A stretch of 64,000 nucleotides of DNA from CAJXSN01 sp947492235 (GTDB taxonomy: Bacteria; Pseudomonadota; Alphaproteobacteria; Sphingomonadales; Sphingomonadaceae): the NCBI RefSeq assembly GCF_042492175.1, contig NZ_CP170453.1, positions 558,001 to 622,000 of the forward strand, in the 5' to 3' direction. The notes under the pieces are model-generated. The model was not told the origin of the DNA, made no database searches, and saw only the letters and a list, made by a program, of their open reading frames with translations. This document shows positions 53,298 to 64,000 of the stretch, one piece after another (within the stretch, counting starts at the first letter, position 1; every line of letters begins with the position of its first letter). Made by a program: the position numbers and the translations under genes.

Positions 53298-55073
53298 GTG
53301 GACACGCAAACCCTCATCTATATTTTCGTGGGCGGCACATTCGCGCTTTATATCGGCATTGCGCTGTGGAGCCGTGCGGCTTCGACCAAGGAATTCTATG
53401 TCGCCGGTGGCGGGGTCCATCCGGTGGTCAACGGCATGGCGACCGCGGCCGACTGGATGAGCGCAGCCAGCTTCATTTCCATGGCCGGACTGATCGCGTT
53501 TTCGGGTTATGATGCCTCGGTCTATCTGATGGGCTGGACCGGCGGCTACGTCCTGCTCGCATTGCTGCTGGCACCCTATTTGCGCAAATTCGGCCAGTTC
53601 ACCGTCCCCGATTTCATCGGCACGCGGTACTATTCCAAAACCGCGCGCGTGGTCGCAGTGATCTGCCTGATCTTCATCAGCTTCACCTATATCGCTGGGC
53701 AGATGCGCGGAGTGGGGATCGTGTTCTCACGCTTCCTCGATGTCGACATCACGCTGGGCGTCATCATCGGCATGGGTATCGTCTTCATCTACGCTGTGCT
53801 CGGCGGGATGAAGGGGATCACTTATACGCAGGTCGCACAATATTGCGTGTTAATCTTTGCCTATATGGTCCCGGCCTTCTTCCTCAGTTTCATGATCACC
53901 GGCACGCCGATCCCGCAAATCGGACTGGGATCGCAGGTCAATGACGGGTCGGGGATGTTCGTGCTGCAAAGGCTGGATGCGGTGCTCACCGATCTGGGCT
54001 TTCAGGCCTATACCAGCGGGTCCAAATCCATGATCGATGTGTTCTGCATCACCTTGGCTCTGATGGTCGGCACCGCCGGACTGCCCCATGTCATTGTGCG
54101 GTTCTTCACCGTGCCCAAGGCCTCCGACGCGCGCAAATCCGCAGGCTGGGCGCTGGTCTTCATTGCCTTGCTCTACACCACCGCACCGGCTGTCGGCGCA
54201 TTTGCGATGCTCAACTTCGTCGATGATGTGAACGAGACGCAATACAGCGAAGTCGATGACTGGTTCACCAAATGGGAAGGCTATGGCCTGACCGCCTTCC
54301 AGGACAAGAATGGCGACGGGGTAATGCAATACCGCCCGGGCGACGCGTTTGAAGGCGCGCCGGACTATTCTGGCGAAACCGGGCCATCCGGAGAGCGGGC
54401 GCTGGCCAACACGCCCAATCCCGAGAGCGAGAACGAGGTCTATGTCGACAAGGACATCATGGTCCTGGCCAACCCCGAAATTGCCAATCTGCCGCCATGG
54501 GTGATTGCCCTGATGGCGGCGGGCGGCTTGGCTGCTGCGCTCTCCACGGCGGCGGGGCTGTTGCTAGTCATTTCCAGTTCGGTCAGCCACGATCTGCTGA
54601 AATCGACCTTCGCGCCCGGCATCTCGCCGAAGCAGGAATTGCTGGCGGCACGATTGGCGGCAACGGCTGCGATTATCGTGGCGGGGTATCTCGGGATCTA
54701 TCCGCCCGGCTGGGTCGCGCAGGTGGTTGCCTTTGCCTTTGGCTTGGCGGCGGCCAGCCTCTTCCCGGCCATCTTCATGGGTATTTTCTCCAAGTCCATG
54801 AACAAGGAGGGCGCGATTGCCGGCATGGTTTCCGGCCTTGTCTTCACCTTCGTCTACATCGCCTATTTCAAGCTGGTGGCCCCGGCGGCCAACAGCGCGG
54901 ACAACTGGTTGCTGGGCATCTCGCCAGAGGGGATCGGGGTGATCGGGATGGTGATAAACTTTGCCATCGCCATTGCGGTTTCGCGGTTCACGGCGAGCCC
55001 TCCGGTTGAAATCCGCAGGCTGGTGGATTCGATCCGTGTTCCGCGCGGCGCAGGCGATGCGCAGGGGCATTGA
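53298..55073 (+). CDS. VC_2705-type Na+/solute symporter (SSS family, acetate-permease-like)
   Basis: 591 residues with about 13 membrane helices of the SSS/LeuT-like fold: FYVAGGGVHPVVNGMATAADWMSAASFI at the start (read in parts), YIAGQMRGVGIVFSR and a Na+-binding region near GGLAAALSTAAGLLLVISSS. An extra-membrane insertion around residues 318-380 holds DKNGDGVMQY, an EF-hand-like calcium loop. The start is GTG 53298 with GGGGG upstream. Such systems import acetate or other short carboxylates; the substrate is not fixed. Works with DUF4212. Confidence 0.9.
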   Translation: MDTQTLIYIFVGGTFALYIGIALWSRAASTKEFYVAGGGVHPVVNGMATAADWMSAASFISMAGLIAFSGYDASVYLMGWTGGYVLLALLLAPYLRKFGQFTVPDFIGTRYYSKTARVVAVICLIFISFTYIAGQMRGVGIVFSRFLDVDITLGVIIGMGIVFIYAVLGGMKGITYTQVAQYCVLIFAYMVPAFFLSFMITGTPIPQIGLGSQVNDGSGMFVLQRLDAVLTDLGFQAYTSGSKSMIDVFCITLALMVGTAGLPHVIVRFFTVPKASDARKSAGWALVFIALLYTTAPAVGAFAMLNFVDDVNETQYSEVDDWFTKWEGYGLTAFQDKNGDGVMQYRPGDAFEGAPDYSGETGPSGERALANTPNPESENEVYVDKDIMVLANPEIANLPPWVIALMAAGGLAAALSTAAGLLLVISSSVSHDLLKSTFAPGISPKQELLAARLAATAAIIVAGYLGIYPPGWVAQVVAFAFGLAAASLFPAIFMGIFSKSMNKEGAIAGMVSGLVFTFVYIAYFKLVAPAANSADNWLLGISPEGIGVIGMVINFAIAIAVSRFTASPPVEIRRLVDSIRVPRGAGDAQGH

Positions 55074-55094
55074 TCGTGAAGTGCAGGCGGTGAT

Positions 55095-55700
55095 CTATGG
55101 CGCGGTCCGGCTCCGTGCACGCTGCAGATCGTCCAAGGTGTCGATATCGGCGAGCTGGCTGGCCGGGAGGGAAAGCTGACGGGCATCGCGCAGGATTGCT
55201 CGTGCACCCGTATCACCGGCCAGCTGCGAGAGCTCGGGAAACAGGGCCTTGCCGAAAGTCGCCGGCGGGGACAGAGCCGCTCCGCCACAGGAGGCGATGG
55301 TTCGCTGCCCTGGATCGGCGGCGAACAGGGCGATCATCTGTTCCAGATGGCCGAGCGGCACGAACGGCATATCAGCCAGAAAAATGAGCAGTGCGTCGGC
55401 CTCTCGCGCAGCCGCCCACGCAGCGGCATGGGCTACGGATGTGCCCATTCCCTCGTGCGCCTTCGTATTGACCGCCACCGTGAAACCGTGCGCGCGCCAA
55501 TCGTCTGCGCACGCGTGATCGTCTGAAGCGGTGACGACCAGTCTTTCCGCGCAGTCCAGCTCGCTGACGGTGCGCACGATATGGAGACCCACGGGCATGC
55601 CCTCCAAATGCTCCGTCAGCTTGTCCGCTTCCCCGAAGCGGCGCGATTGTCCGGCAGCAAGCACCGCCGCGCACAGGCGCAAGTCGCTATGCCTCGCCAC
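55095..55700 (-). CDS. mocA: MocA-like nucleotidyltransferase (molybdenum cofactor cytidylyl-/guanylyltransferase family)
   Basis: 201 residues. The GT-A nucleotidyltransferase signature AAVLAAGQSRRFGEADKL is at the start and LADMPFVP gives the metal-binding Asp. MocA adds CMP to molybdopterin for aldehyde/xanthine-oxidase-type enzymes. It is the last gene of the molybdenum-hydroxylase operon and overlaps xdhC by 14 bases. The start codon is GTG at 55700. Confidence 0.85.
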   Translation of the reverse strand: MARHSDLRLCAAVLAAGQSRRFGEADKLTEHLEGMPVGLHIVRTVSELDCAERLVVTASDDHACADDWRAHGFTVAVNTKAHEGMGTSVAHAAAWAAAREADALLIFLADMPFVPLGHLEQMIALFAADPGQRTIASCGGAALSPPATFGKALFPELSQLAGDTGARAILRDARQLSLPASQLADIDTLDDLQRARSRTAP

Positions 55701-56631
55701 TGGCGAAATCCGTCTTGTGATAGACTTCGATCACCTGGCCGAGCGTGGAAAGCGCCAGCGTGTCCGGATCGCGCGAGGAATGGAACAGGCCAATCGGCGC
55801 ATGCAGCGCATCAATGGCATCACGGCTGCACCCGGCCTGCGCTAGCGCTTCTACCCGCAAGGCATGGGCCCTGCGCCCGCCCATTGCGCCAAGATAGAAA
55901 TGCGGGTGCGCCATCGCGTGCGCCATCAGCGCGATTTCCCAGTCGTGATCGTGAAACAGGAACACCACGGCGGTCCAGCGATCGGTTGTAACAGCGGCTG
56001 TATCGTTCGGGCTGGCGAGCTGGTGTACGGGCACGCCGTCCGTTGACAGTTCCTCCAGCGATGTTCGGTCCGGGCTGAGCACCTCCACCGCCAGATCCAT
56101 CTGCCGTGCAAGCCGCGCAAGCGCAGGCACGGTGGCCCCGTGACCGATAATCGTTAGCTTCGGCTCCGGCCAGTGGCCGACGTGCGCACAGCCCTTGCCG
56201 GGTTCCCAATCCGTCTCCCGCCATTCGGCGAGGAAATCCGCCCCACCCTGCCCCAGCTCAAGGGCAAACGGCTTTCGCGCGTCGATTGCGTTCAGGCATT
56301 GGCCGGTCAATTGCTGGCCCGACAGCGGCAGAAAGTGGATATCGAGTCCTCCGCCGCAGGGCAGTTTGATATCGATATAGCGCGACCCGGAGCCGAAACG
56401 GACCACGCGGACCGCTCCTGCCTTGAGCGCCTCCAGAGCCTCCGCCACAACCGCATTCTCGATACAGCCGCCCGAAAGCGAGCCGGAAAAACTGCCGTCT
56501 TCGCACACGCCCATATGCGTACCGGGTCCGCGCATGGACGATCCCTCGACCGCGACCACTGTGACCAGCACCGCAGCCTGACCTGCGCCGAGCCGGTCGT
56601 TCAGAAACGCAAAGACGCGCCGTTTGTCCAC
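55687..56631 (-). CDS. xdhC: XdhC-family molybdenum-enzyme maturation protein
   Basis: 314 residues. The N-terminal XdhC/CoxI domain shows VEGSSMRGPGTHMGV, SGSLSGGCIENAVVAEA and RFGSG. The C-terminal XdhC Rossmann-like domain shows LTIIGHGATVPALARLA and DHDWEIALMAHAM. XdhC proteins insert sulfurated molybdopterin into partner hydroxylases. The start is GTG 56631, 12 bases after the cytochrome gene's stop, without a strong ribosome site, so coupling is likely. Confidence 0.9.
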   Translation of the reverse strand: MDKRRVFAFLNDRLGAGQAAVLVTVVAVEGSSMRGPGTHMGVCEDGSFSGSLSGGCIENAVVAEALEALKAGAVRVVRFGSGSRYIDIKLPCGGGLDIHFLPLSGQQLTGQCLNAIDARKPFALELGQGGADFLAEWRETDWEPGKGCAHVGHWPEPKLTIIGHGATVPALARLARQMDLAVEVLSPDRTSLEELSTDGVPVHQLASPNDTAAVTTDRWTAVVFLFHDHDWEIALMAHAMAHPHFYLGAMGGRRAHALRVEALAQAGCSRDAIDALHAPIGLFHSSRDPDTLALSTLGQVIEVYHKTDFASGEA

Positions 56632-56643
56632 GGCTGGCCGGTT

Positions 56644-57105
56644 CTATTCGGACAGGGAAGCGAGGTAGGCGATGATGGCTTCACGCTGTTCGGCATCGTC
56701 AACCCCGCCTGCCACCATACTTGTGCCGGGAACGCCGCCTGTGGGATTGGCTAGGAAAGCATCGAGCTCGCCCTCGTTCCACACCAGACTGGAGGCCGAC
56801 ATGGCTTCCGAATAGGCGAAATCATCAAGGCTCCCCGCAGGCCGCCCGACCACGCCGTGCAGGTTCGGCCCGGCTCCGGATGGCTCCCCTGCCTCCACCG
56901 AATGACACGATGCGCAGGCGGCAAAAGCAGCGCTGCCAGCGGCCAGAATATCGGTCGTGGCGGTGCCTTCGCTTCTCGCTGGTGCAGCAACCTCGCCCGG
57001 CTCGCGCACAATGATCTGCTCCACCGGATCGGGCGATTCAGAGCTGCAGGCAGACAATGTCGCGGCAGCGACGCCGGTTAGCGCGATGAGTGAGATGCTG
57101 TTCAT
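56644..57105 (-). CDS. Lipoprotein c-type cytochrome
   Basis: 153 residues. A short signal peptide ends at Cys20 (lipobox LSAC), so a lipid anchor is expected. The haem site is CASCH (Cys64, Cys67, His68) and the distal ligand is probably Met130 in VPGTSM. This cytochrome fits as the electron acceptor of the periplasmic molybdenum hydroxylase encoded upstream, an inference from operon position and from the family, where IorAB-type enzymes pass electrons to cytochromes. Confidence 0.9.
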   Translation of the reverse strand: MNSISLIALTGVAAATLSACSSESPDPVEQIIVREPGEVAAPARSEGTATTDILAAGSAAFAACASCHSVEAGEPSGAGPNLHGVVGRPAGSLDDFAYSEAMSASSLVWNEGELDAFLANPTGGVPGTSMVAGGVDDAEQREAIIAYLASLSE

Positions 57106-57114
57106 GGATGTGCC

Positions 57115-59406
57115 TCAGGCAAAATGCTTGGCGATGGGCAGTTCGCGGATGCGCGTTCCGCTCGCGGCGAAGATGGCATTGGCGACAGCCGGCGCGGCGG
57201 GTGGCAGGCCGGGCTCGCCCGCTCCGCCCAGATTGTCCGGCGCGCCATTGATGATCTGCACGGCGATCTCCGGAGCGTCGTCCATCCGCATCATCCGGTA
57301 ATCGTGGAAGTTGCTCTGCTCGACCGCGCCGTTCTTGATCGTCACTTCGTTATACAGCGCGGCAGACAAGCCATAGATGATCCCGCTCTCCATCTGGGCG
57401 GAGAGGCCATCGGGGTTCATCGCATAGCCTGCATCGACACAGCAGAACATCTTGGTGACGCGCGGCATATCGCCGGTCATATCCACCTCGGCCACTTCGG
57501 CGACGATGGAATTGAAGGAGCGCGCAATGGCGATCCCGCGTCCGTGGCCCTCCGGCAGATCGCTGCCCCAGTCAGCCATTTTTGCCGCCCCCTCCAGCAC
57601 CGCGAGATGGCGCGGGGAATTGGCCAGCAGGGTGCGGCGGAATTCGAGCGGATCCTTGCCGGCAGCATGGGCCAGTTCGTCCACGAAGCTTTCCACGAAG
57701 AAGCCATGCTGGCTGTGTCCGACCGAGCGCCATGCGCCCAGACGCAAAGGAGCCTCGACCTCCGCACCGCGGACCGAGACATTGGCAATGTCATAGAATT
57801 CCACCAGCGGCGCTTCGGCAGGTTCGTCCTCGGAGCAGTGGATATTGCTCCACCCGACCACGCGGCCCTGCTCGTCCAGCCCGCCGGAGAAGCGGCTGAT
57901 ATCGGCGGGGCGATAGAAATCCTGCGCCGTGTCTTCCTCGCGCGACCAGATCATCTTGATCGGATAGCCGGTCGCCTTGGCGATGCGCGCGGCCTGATTG
58001 GCATATTCCGGCGTCAGCCGCCGACCAAAGCCTCCGCCCAGCATGACGGTGTGCATGGTGACGTCGTCTTCACCCACACCTGCGCCCTCAGCGGCCCCTT
58101 TACGGGACATCAACGGGACCTGCGTGCCGGTCCAGATATCGCATTTGCCATCGCGGACCCATGCGGTGCAGTTCATCGGCTCCATGGTCGCATGGGCGAG
58201 GAAGGGAACCTTGTATTCCGCCGCAACGGTCTTCGCTGCGCCGGACAGGGCACCTGCCACATCGCCATAACCGGCCTTGCTGTTGCCGCCATCCGCGCCT
58301 GCTTCATTCAGAGCCGCAGCGTATTGCGCGAACATTTGATCTGTATCGAGCCCGTCGATCTCGGTCTTGCTGTAGGTGGTTTTGACACTGCGCAGCGCCT
58401 GCTGTGCCTGCCAATAACTGTCCGCCACAACCGCGACGAAATCCCCCATGTTCAGGATTTGCAGCACGCCGGGCATCGTCTTCGCCGCGCTGGCATCAAT
58501 CGCCTCCACAGTAGAGCCGACCACTGGTGCCGCTTTGACCGCAGCGTAGCGCAGTGCGTCTTTGCCAGGCCCCTCCGCTGGCCCGCCATCGATCCCGAAA
58601 ATGCCGGTCCCGTCGACCTTGCACGGGATGTCCTTGCGCGGGGCGGGCGTGCCCATCAGCTTGAACTCGGACGCCTGCTTGATGCGCGGCGCACGGGGCA
58701 AGGTCTGCTCCGCTGCGGCGGCAGCAAACTGGGCATAGGGCGCGGACTGGCCAGAACCGGCATGGCTCAGCACGCCGTCCTGCGTGGTGATCTCGCCAGC
58801 AGGCACGCCCCATTCGGCGGCGGCTGCGCCAATCAGCATCTCGCGCGCGGCGGCGCCGGCAATCCGCATTCCGTTTTGCCCGGTCGAGCGGACCGAGGAG
58901 CTGCCTCCGGTGATATAGGCATCGCCCAGCTTGCCGATCTGGGTGAACAGCCCGTCATAGGTCGGCTCCATAAAGCTGACCTGATTGGGCTTGCCCGGAA
59001 CAGTGCCCGGCCCGACAAATGTGCGCACGGCGTGCTGCGAAACATAATTGCCATCGGCTGGCGCATCCATGACGCGGACATTGTCCCAACTGACGTCCAT
59101 TTCATCCGCCAGCATCTGCGCGAGGGTGGAGTTTGCGCCCTGCCCCATCTCGCAATGCGGCACGATGGCGGTGACGATATTGTCGGCGTCGATTTTCACC
59201 CAGCTGTTGATCAGCGCTTCGCCGTCGCCGCCCGCCACAATCGGCTTGAGCTTGCCCACCGGATTGCCCGATCGGACAGCTACACCGACCAGCAGCGCGC
59301 CGCCCGCAAGAGCACCTGCACCGATGAACCCGCGCCGGGTCCATTTCGCAGCCTTGCTGCGTTCGGGTTTCGCGGCGGCTGCGGCGGTTGTTTCGGTATC
59401 GCTCAT
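57115..59406 (-). CDS. iorB: Molybdopterin-binding large subunit (isoquinoline 1-oxidoreductase beta-like)
   Basis: 763 residues. A twin-arginine signal (KWTRRGFIGAG near residues 20-30) indicates export in folded form. The rest is the aldehyde/xanthine oxidase-type molybdopterin fold of the IorB type: GQGANSTLAQMLADE, VMLGGGFGRRLTPEY and the C-terminal PPAAPAVANAIFAA. It probably hydroxylates N-heterocycles or aldehydes; the substrate is unknown. The start is ATG 59406, overlapping the iorA stop (ATGA). It partners with the [2Fe-2S] subunit upstream. Confidence 0.9.
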   Translation of the reverse strand: MSDTETTAAAAAKPERSKAAKWTRRGFIGAGALAGGALLVGVAVRSGNPVGKLKPIVAGGDGEALINSWVKIDADNIVTAIVPHCEMGQGANSTLAQMLADEMDVSWDNVRVMDAPADGNYVSQHAVRTFVGPGTVPGKPNQVSFMEPTYDGLFTQIGKLGDAYITGGSSSVRSTGQNGMRIAGAAAREMLIGAAAAEWGVPAGEITTQDGVLSHAGSGQSAPYAQFAAAAAEQTLPRAPRIKQASEFKLMGTPAPRKDIPCKVDGTGIFGIDGGPAEGPGKDALRYAAVKAAPVVGSTVEAIDASAAKTMPGVLQILNMGDFVAVVADSYWQAQQALRSVKTTYSKTEIDGLDTDQMFAQYAAALNEAGADGGNSKAGYGDVAGALSGAAKTVAAEYKVPFLAHATMEPMNCTAWVRDGKCDIWTGTQVPLMSRKGAAEGAGVGEDDVTMHTVMLGGGFGRRLTPEYANQAARIAKATGYPIKMIWSREEDTAQDFYRPADISRFSGGLDEQGRVVGWSNIHCSEDEPAEAPLVEFYDIANVSVRGAEVEAPLRLGAWRSVGHSQHGFFVESFVDELAHAAGKDPLEFRRTLLANSPRHLAVLEGAAKMADWGSDLPEGHGRGIAIARSFNSIVAEVAEVDMTGDMPRVTKMFCCVDAGYAMNPDGLSAQMESGIIYGLSAALYNEVTIKNGAVEQSNFHDYRMMRMDDAPEIAVQIINGAPDNLGGAGEPGLPPAAPAVANAIFAASGTRIRELPIAKHFA

Positions 59407-59894
59407 GCCGGTGTCTCCTGCGTGGCGGAGGGTTCGATCCCGGCAGCCACCTTGATCGCTTTGCGGATCCGCCCATACATGCCGCACCGGCAGACATTGC
59501 CGGCCATATAGGCGTTGATCTGTTCGTCTGTTGGTCGCGGCGTTTCCTTCAGCAAGGCTGTGGCCGACATGATCTGGCCCGATTGGCAATATCCGCATTG
59601 CGGCACCTGCTCGTTGATCCACGCCTGCTGGACCTTGCTCAGCGTGCCGTCTTCTGCAGCGATTCCTTCGATAGTGGTGATGTCTTTGCCATCAGCGGCG
59701 GAAATCGGCGTGGAGCAACTGCGCACCGGCTCGCCATCCAGATGAACAGTGCAGGCGCCGCATTGGGCAATGCCGCAGCCGAATTTGGTCCCGCTCAGGC
59801 CCAAGCGCTCGCGCACGACCCACAGGATCGGCATGGCAGGATCTACATCGATCTCCTGCGGAGTCCCGTTCACGCTGATCTTCACTGTTGCCAT
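59403..59894 (-). CDS. iorA: [2Fe-2S] small subunit (isoquinoline 1-oxidoreductase alpha-like)
   Basis: 163 residues with two [2Fe-2S] sites: the plant-type FGCGIAQCGACTV (with LDGEPVRSCST) and the helical-domain CGYCQSGQIM and VCRCGMYGR. This subunit passes electrons from the molybdenum subunit. It has no export signal of its own and would travel with IorB through Tat, a known mode for this family. AAAGGA precedes the ATG at 59894. It is the first gene of the operon iorA-iorB-cytochrome-xdhC-mocA. Confidence 0.92.
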   Translation of the reverse strand: MATVKISVNGTPQEIDVDPAMPILWVVRERLGLSGTKFGCGIAQCGACTVHLDGEPVRSCSTPISAADGKDITTIEGIAAEDGTLSKVQQAWINEQVPQCGYCQSGQIMSATALLKETPRPTDEQINAYMAGNVCRCGMYGRIRKAIKVAAGIEPSATQETPA

Positions 59895-60080
59895 CGTCGG
59901 TTTCCTTTGTCCCGCGCGCTTTGATGTCCCTGCACGTCAGGCTGGTCCGTAATAAAGTTTCACCTAGCAACTCTTTTGCACGTGGGTGGCGCGCTTGTCC
60001 ATGCAGCCCAGTGGGCAGCCGCCTGTCTGGCGATCGTCCCTCGACCGAGGCCCTCGACTTGGGGGCAAGGCTGTGGTGTG

Positions 60081-61247
60081 ATGCGGCCCATGACATACGC
60101 CGACCTTTACCGTGCGATCGACAGCCTCAGCGAGGAGATCATAGGGCGGTCGGAGGAAATCGAAGATGCGCGCCGTCTGCCTGCGGATCTGGCCGCAAAG
60201 CTGGCCGAGGCCGGTTGCTTCAACATCATAAAGCCTGCGGAACTTGGCGGTATGGAATTGCCGCCCGCGCAGATGATGGAAGTCATCGCCAAGCTGTCGG
60301 AAGCCAATGCAAGCGTCGGGTGGTGCGTGATGATCGGCGCAACCTCCACTCTCGCGGGTGCTTATCTGGATGCAAATGCCGCTCGGGAAATCTACGCCAA
60401 ACCCCGGGACATTCATGGCGGCGTTTTCGCCCCGATGGGAAAGGCGGAGGACAGGGGCGATCACTATCTGCTCACCGGTCAGTGGCAGTGGGGTTCCGGA
60501 TCGGCCAATTGCGCATGGCTCGGCGGCGGGGCGATGATCGTCAAGGATGGGGAGTTGCAACGGCACGAGAGCGGTGCTCCGATACACCGGATGATGCTCT
60601 TTCCGGCACGCGAGGCCGAATTTGTCGACACGTGGCATGTCGCGGGGCTGAAAGGCACAGGATCGGGTGATTTCAAGGTGGCAGCTCTGCGGGTGCCGAA
60701 GGCGCATAGCGTCTCTTTCCTGTCGGATTCGCCGCGGATCACCGCTCCATTGTACAAGTTCCCTCTCTTCGGGTTGCTCGCCGTCGGCGTGGCGTCGGTC
60801 ACTCTCGGCAATGCCAAGGGCGCACTGGCCGAGACAAAGAGTTTGCTAAAAGCCAAGCGCACTACCGGTGGCGCACGCAGCCAGTCGCAGCGCGCCACGG
60901 TCCAGACCGAGATTGCCCGCGCCAGCGCAGCTCTATCCGCCGCCGAAGCGCTGTTGGCCAAGGCGATCGACACCGCGTGGCAGGAGGCCATAGGCTGCGA
61001 TCCGATAACCACTGACGCACGGGCAGAGCTGAGGCTCGCTTGCGCGCATATGGCCGAAGTTGCGGCGGACGTGTGCAAGGCGGTCTATACGTTGGGCGGC
61101 GGGAGCGCGGTCTATCTCAGCAATGATTTGCAGCGCCGCTTCCGCGATGCCCATGTCGCCACGCAGCACATTATGGTCGCTCCCGCGACATACGAACTCG
61201 CCGGACGCGTGCTCTTGGGCGAGGATGTCGATACTGCGATGTTGTGA
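60081..61247 (+). CDS. Acyl-CoA-dehydrogenase-fold protein (group D flavin monooxygenase-like)
   Basis: 388 residues. The chain has an acyl-CoA dehydrogenase/HsaA-type fold: LAEAGCFNIIKPAELGGMELPPAQMMEVI, SVGWCVMIGA, QWQWGSGSANCAWL and a C-terminal helical part with YTLGGGSAVY. The catalytic Glu of true dehydrogenases is not evident, and the pattern suits flavin-dependent hydroxylases of aromatic or steroid substrates. Such enzymes need a flavin reductase, which is not next to it. The start is ATG 60081 (AAGG upstream) or 60090. It is divergent from the molybdenum operon. Confidence 0.8.
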   Translation: MRPMTYADLYRAIDSLSEEIIGRSEEIEDARRLPADLAAKLAEAGCFNIIKPAELGGMELPPAQMMEVIAKLSEANASVGWCVMIGATSTLAGAYLDANAAREIYAKPRDIHGGVFAPMGKAEDRGDHYLLTGQWQWGSGSANCAWLGGGAMIVKDGELQRHESGAPIHRMMLFPAREAEFVDTWHVAGLKGTGSGDFKVAALRVPKAHSVSFLSDSPRITAPLYKFPLFGLLAVGVASVTLGNAKGALAETKSLLKAKRTTGGARSQSQRATVQTEIARASAALSAAEALLAKAIDTAWQEAIGCDPITTDARAELRLACAHMAEVAADVCKAVYTLGGGSAVYLSNDLQRRFRDAHVATQHIMVAPATYELAGRVLLGEDVDTAML

Positions 61248-61280
61248 GGTACGGGGGAGTTGGAATTGGCCCCGAAACGC

Positions 61281-61308
61281 AAAAAGCCCCACTGGCGACA
61301 GTGAGGCT
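61281..61308 (-). terminator. Terminator of the rRNA operon
   Basis: On the minus strand the hairpin reads AGCCTCACTG-TCGC-CAGTGGGGCT with one A-C mismatch, followed by five T's (A run at 61281-61285 on the plus strand). It lies 28 bases after the tRNA-fMet gene and should end transcription of the operon. The acyl-CoA-dehydrogenase-fold gene on the plus strand ends 33 bases away. Confidence 0.85.
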
Positions 61309-61336
61309 AAAAAGCATATTTTCTTTGATTTAATGG

Positions 61337-61413
<77 letters not shown>

Positions 61414-61669
61414 TCACCGATTGTGCCTCAAGCGCCGGCGCGCACACCCGTGCACCTGGCTATCCTCGCTCATGCCAGCAATGCTGGCGTCGCTGCGGAC
61501 GGCCCACCGGCCTTGCGGACCCCCTGGATCCGATGGCTTCCCACGAGCAAATGCTCGCAGGACGGCATCCCAAGACTTCATAAGTCCAAAGACGCCAATA
61601 GGGCTGCCCTTGTGGGGTCAGCCCTATGACTAGTGAATGGGTTTATAACCACGCTCGCAAGCTACAATG
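61414..61669 (-). other. Spacer between 5S rRNA and tRNA-fMet
   Basis: This stretch has no gene. It contains a 9-bp hairpin, ATAGGGCTG/CAGCCCTAT, at 61598-61627 with a 12-base loop. It has no T run, so it is more likely a processing structure than a terminator. The short frames that cross it (67-97 codons) are shadows of the RNA operon spacer. Confidence 0.6.
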
Positions 61670-61784
61670 CCTGGCGGCGACCTACTCTTCCAACGCTTGA
61701 GCGTTAGTACCATCGGCGCTGTCTGGTTTCACGGCCGAGTTCGAGATGGGATCGGGTGGGTCACAGACGCTATAACCACCAAGC
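61670..61784 (-). rRNA. rrf: 5S ribosomal RNA
   Basis: Minus-strand reading gives CTTGGTGGTTATAGCGTC at the 5' end, then CCACCCGATCCCATCTCGAA and an end in GTCGCCGCCAGG, all standard for alphaproteobacterial 5S. Boundaries are estimated to a few bases. It lies between 23S and tRNA-fMet. Confidence 0.93.
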
Positions 61785-61899
61785 AATGAAGCTTGCGTGC
61801 GGGTTTTTTAATCGATGCACCTTTTTCAAGGTTATTCAGTGGGCGATCTGGCTGTGAGGATCTTCCTCAACAACAGCAGGGCTGTCGTTGATGGTGCGA

Positions 61900-64000
<2,101 letters not shown>

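Noticed and set aside
61598..61627. Hairpin in the 5S-tRNA spacer as a terminator
   Set aside because: No T run follows on the minus strand and the tRNA downstream belongs to the operon; more likely a processing structure.

Overview
The window looks like chromosomal DNA of a Sphingomonadales alphaproteobacterium, most likely Erythrobacteraceae (Erythrobacter/Altererythrobacter type). This rests on the high GC content, two large TonB-dependent receptors, a TPR-sulfotransferase next to one of them, the RcdA/DUF1465 cell-cycle protein, fused CysNC, a carotenoid/stilbene-type oxygenase, and an rRNA operon ending 5S - tRNA-fMet. No phage, transposase, plasmid or CRISPR signature was seen. The DNA is densely coding, with many ATGA-type overlaps.

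Layout. 1-4.4 kb: DUF465 and RcdA-like proteins, glycerol kinase, an MBL-fold hydrolase and a DUF4230 protein. 4.5-12.2 kb: a BCCT transporter, a TonB receptor plus TPR-sulfotransferase, and a membrane protein. 12.3-21.5 kb: housekeeping and membrane genes (nadA, DUF2254, old yellow enzyme, a CitE-like paralogue with altered active site, lipB, a PmtA-like methyltransferase, MFS, arsC). 21.5-25.1 kb: a siderophore-type TonB receptor behind two phased operator-like dyads, then an orphan [2Fe-2S] subunit and a class II aldolase. 25.2-31.5 kb: MATE exporter, two TIGR04282/TIGR04283-like glycosyltransferases, an epimerase, a MerA-like flavoprotein and a radical SAM protein, resembling rSAM/arsenosugar-type gene sets. 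31.7-35.5 kb: sulfate activation (cysD, cysNC, cysQ) interrupted by palindromic repeats. 35.5-44.2 kb: CitE/MaoC pair, a predicted 2-TM channel-like/RCK-like/RyR-domain protein, a thiolase-like protein, ABC-F ATPase and the RoxA ribosomal oxygenase. 44.2-52.7 kb: RluE, Psd, a tandem HxlR regulator, DUF1295, SCP2-type thiolase, carotenoid oxygenase and two acyl-CoA dehydrogenases, all on the minus strand. 53.0-55.1 kb: a two-gene Na+/solute symporter. 55.1-59.9 kb: a molybdenum-hydroxylase operon (IorA/IorB-like, cytochrome c, XdhC, MocA-like). 60.1-61.2 kb: an acyl-CoA-dehydrogenase-fold protein. 61.3-64 kb: the 3' end of an rRNA operon on the minus strand (23S, 5S, tRNA-fMet, terminator).

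How genes work together. The sulfate block makes APS/PAPS (cysD, cysNC) and clears PAP (cysQ); PAPS is also the donor for the sulfotransferase at 9.4 kb. The molybdenum operon carries the enzyme, an electron acceptor and its maturation factors. The 47-53 kb block reads as a CoA-thioester degradation module with an oxidative-cleavage enzyme.

Most notable: the RyR-domain protein at 37.5-39.1 kb, whose membrane part looks like a pore loop with a non-canonical filter, and the radical-SAM/glycosyltransferase neighbourhood at 25-31.5 kb. All functions are inferred by reading the sequence; no database search was run.
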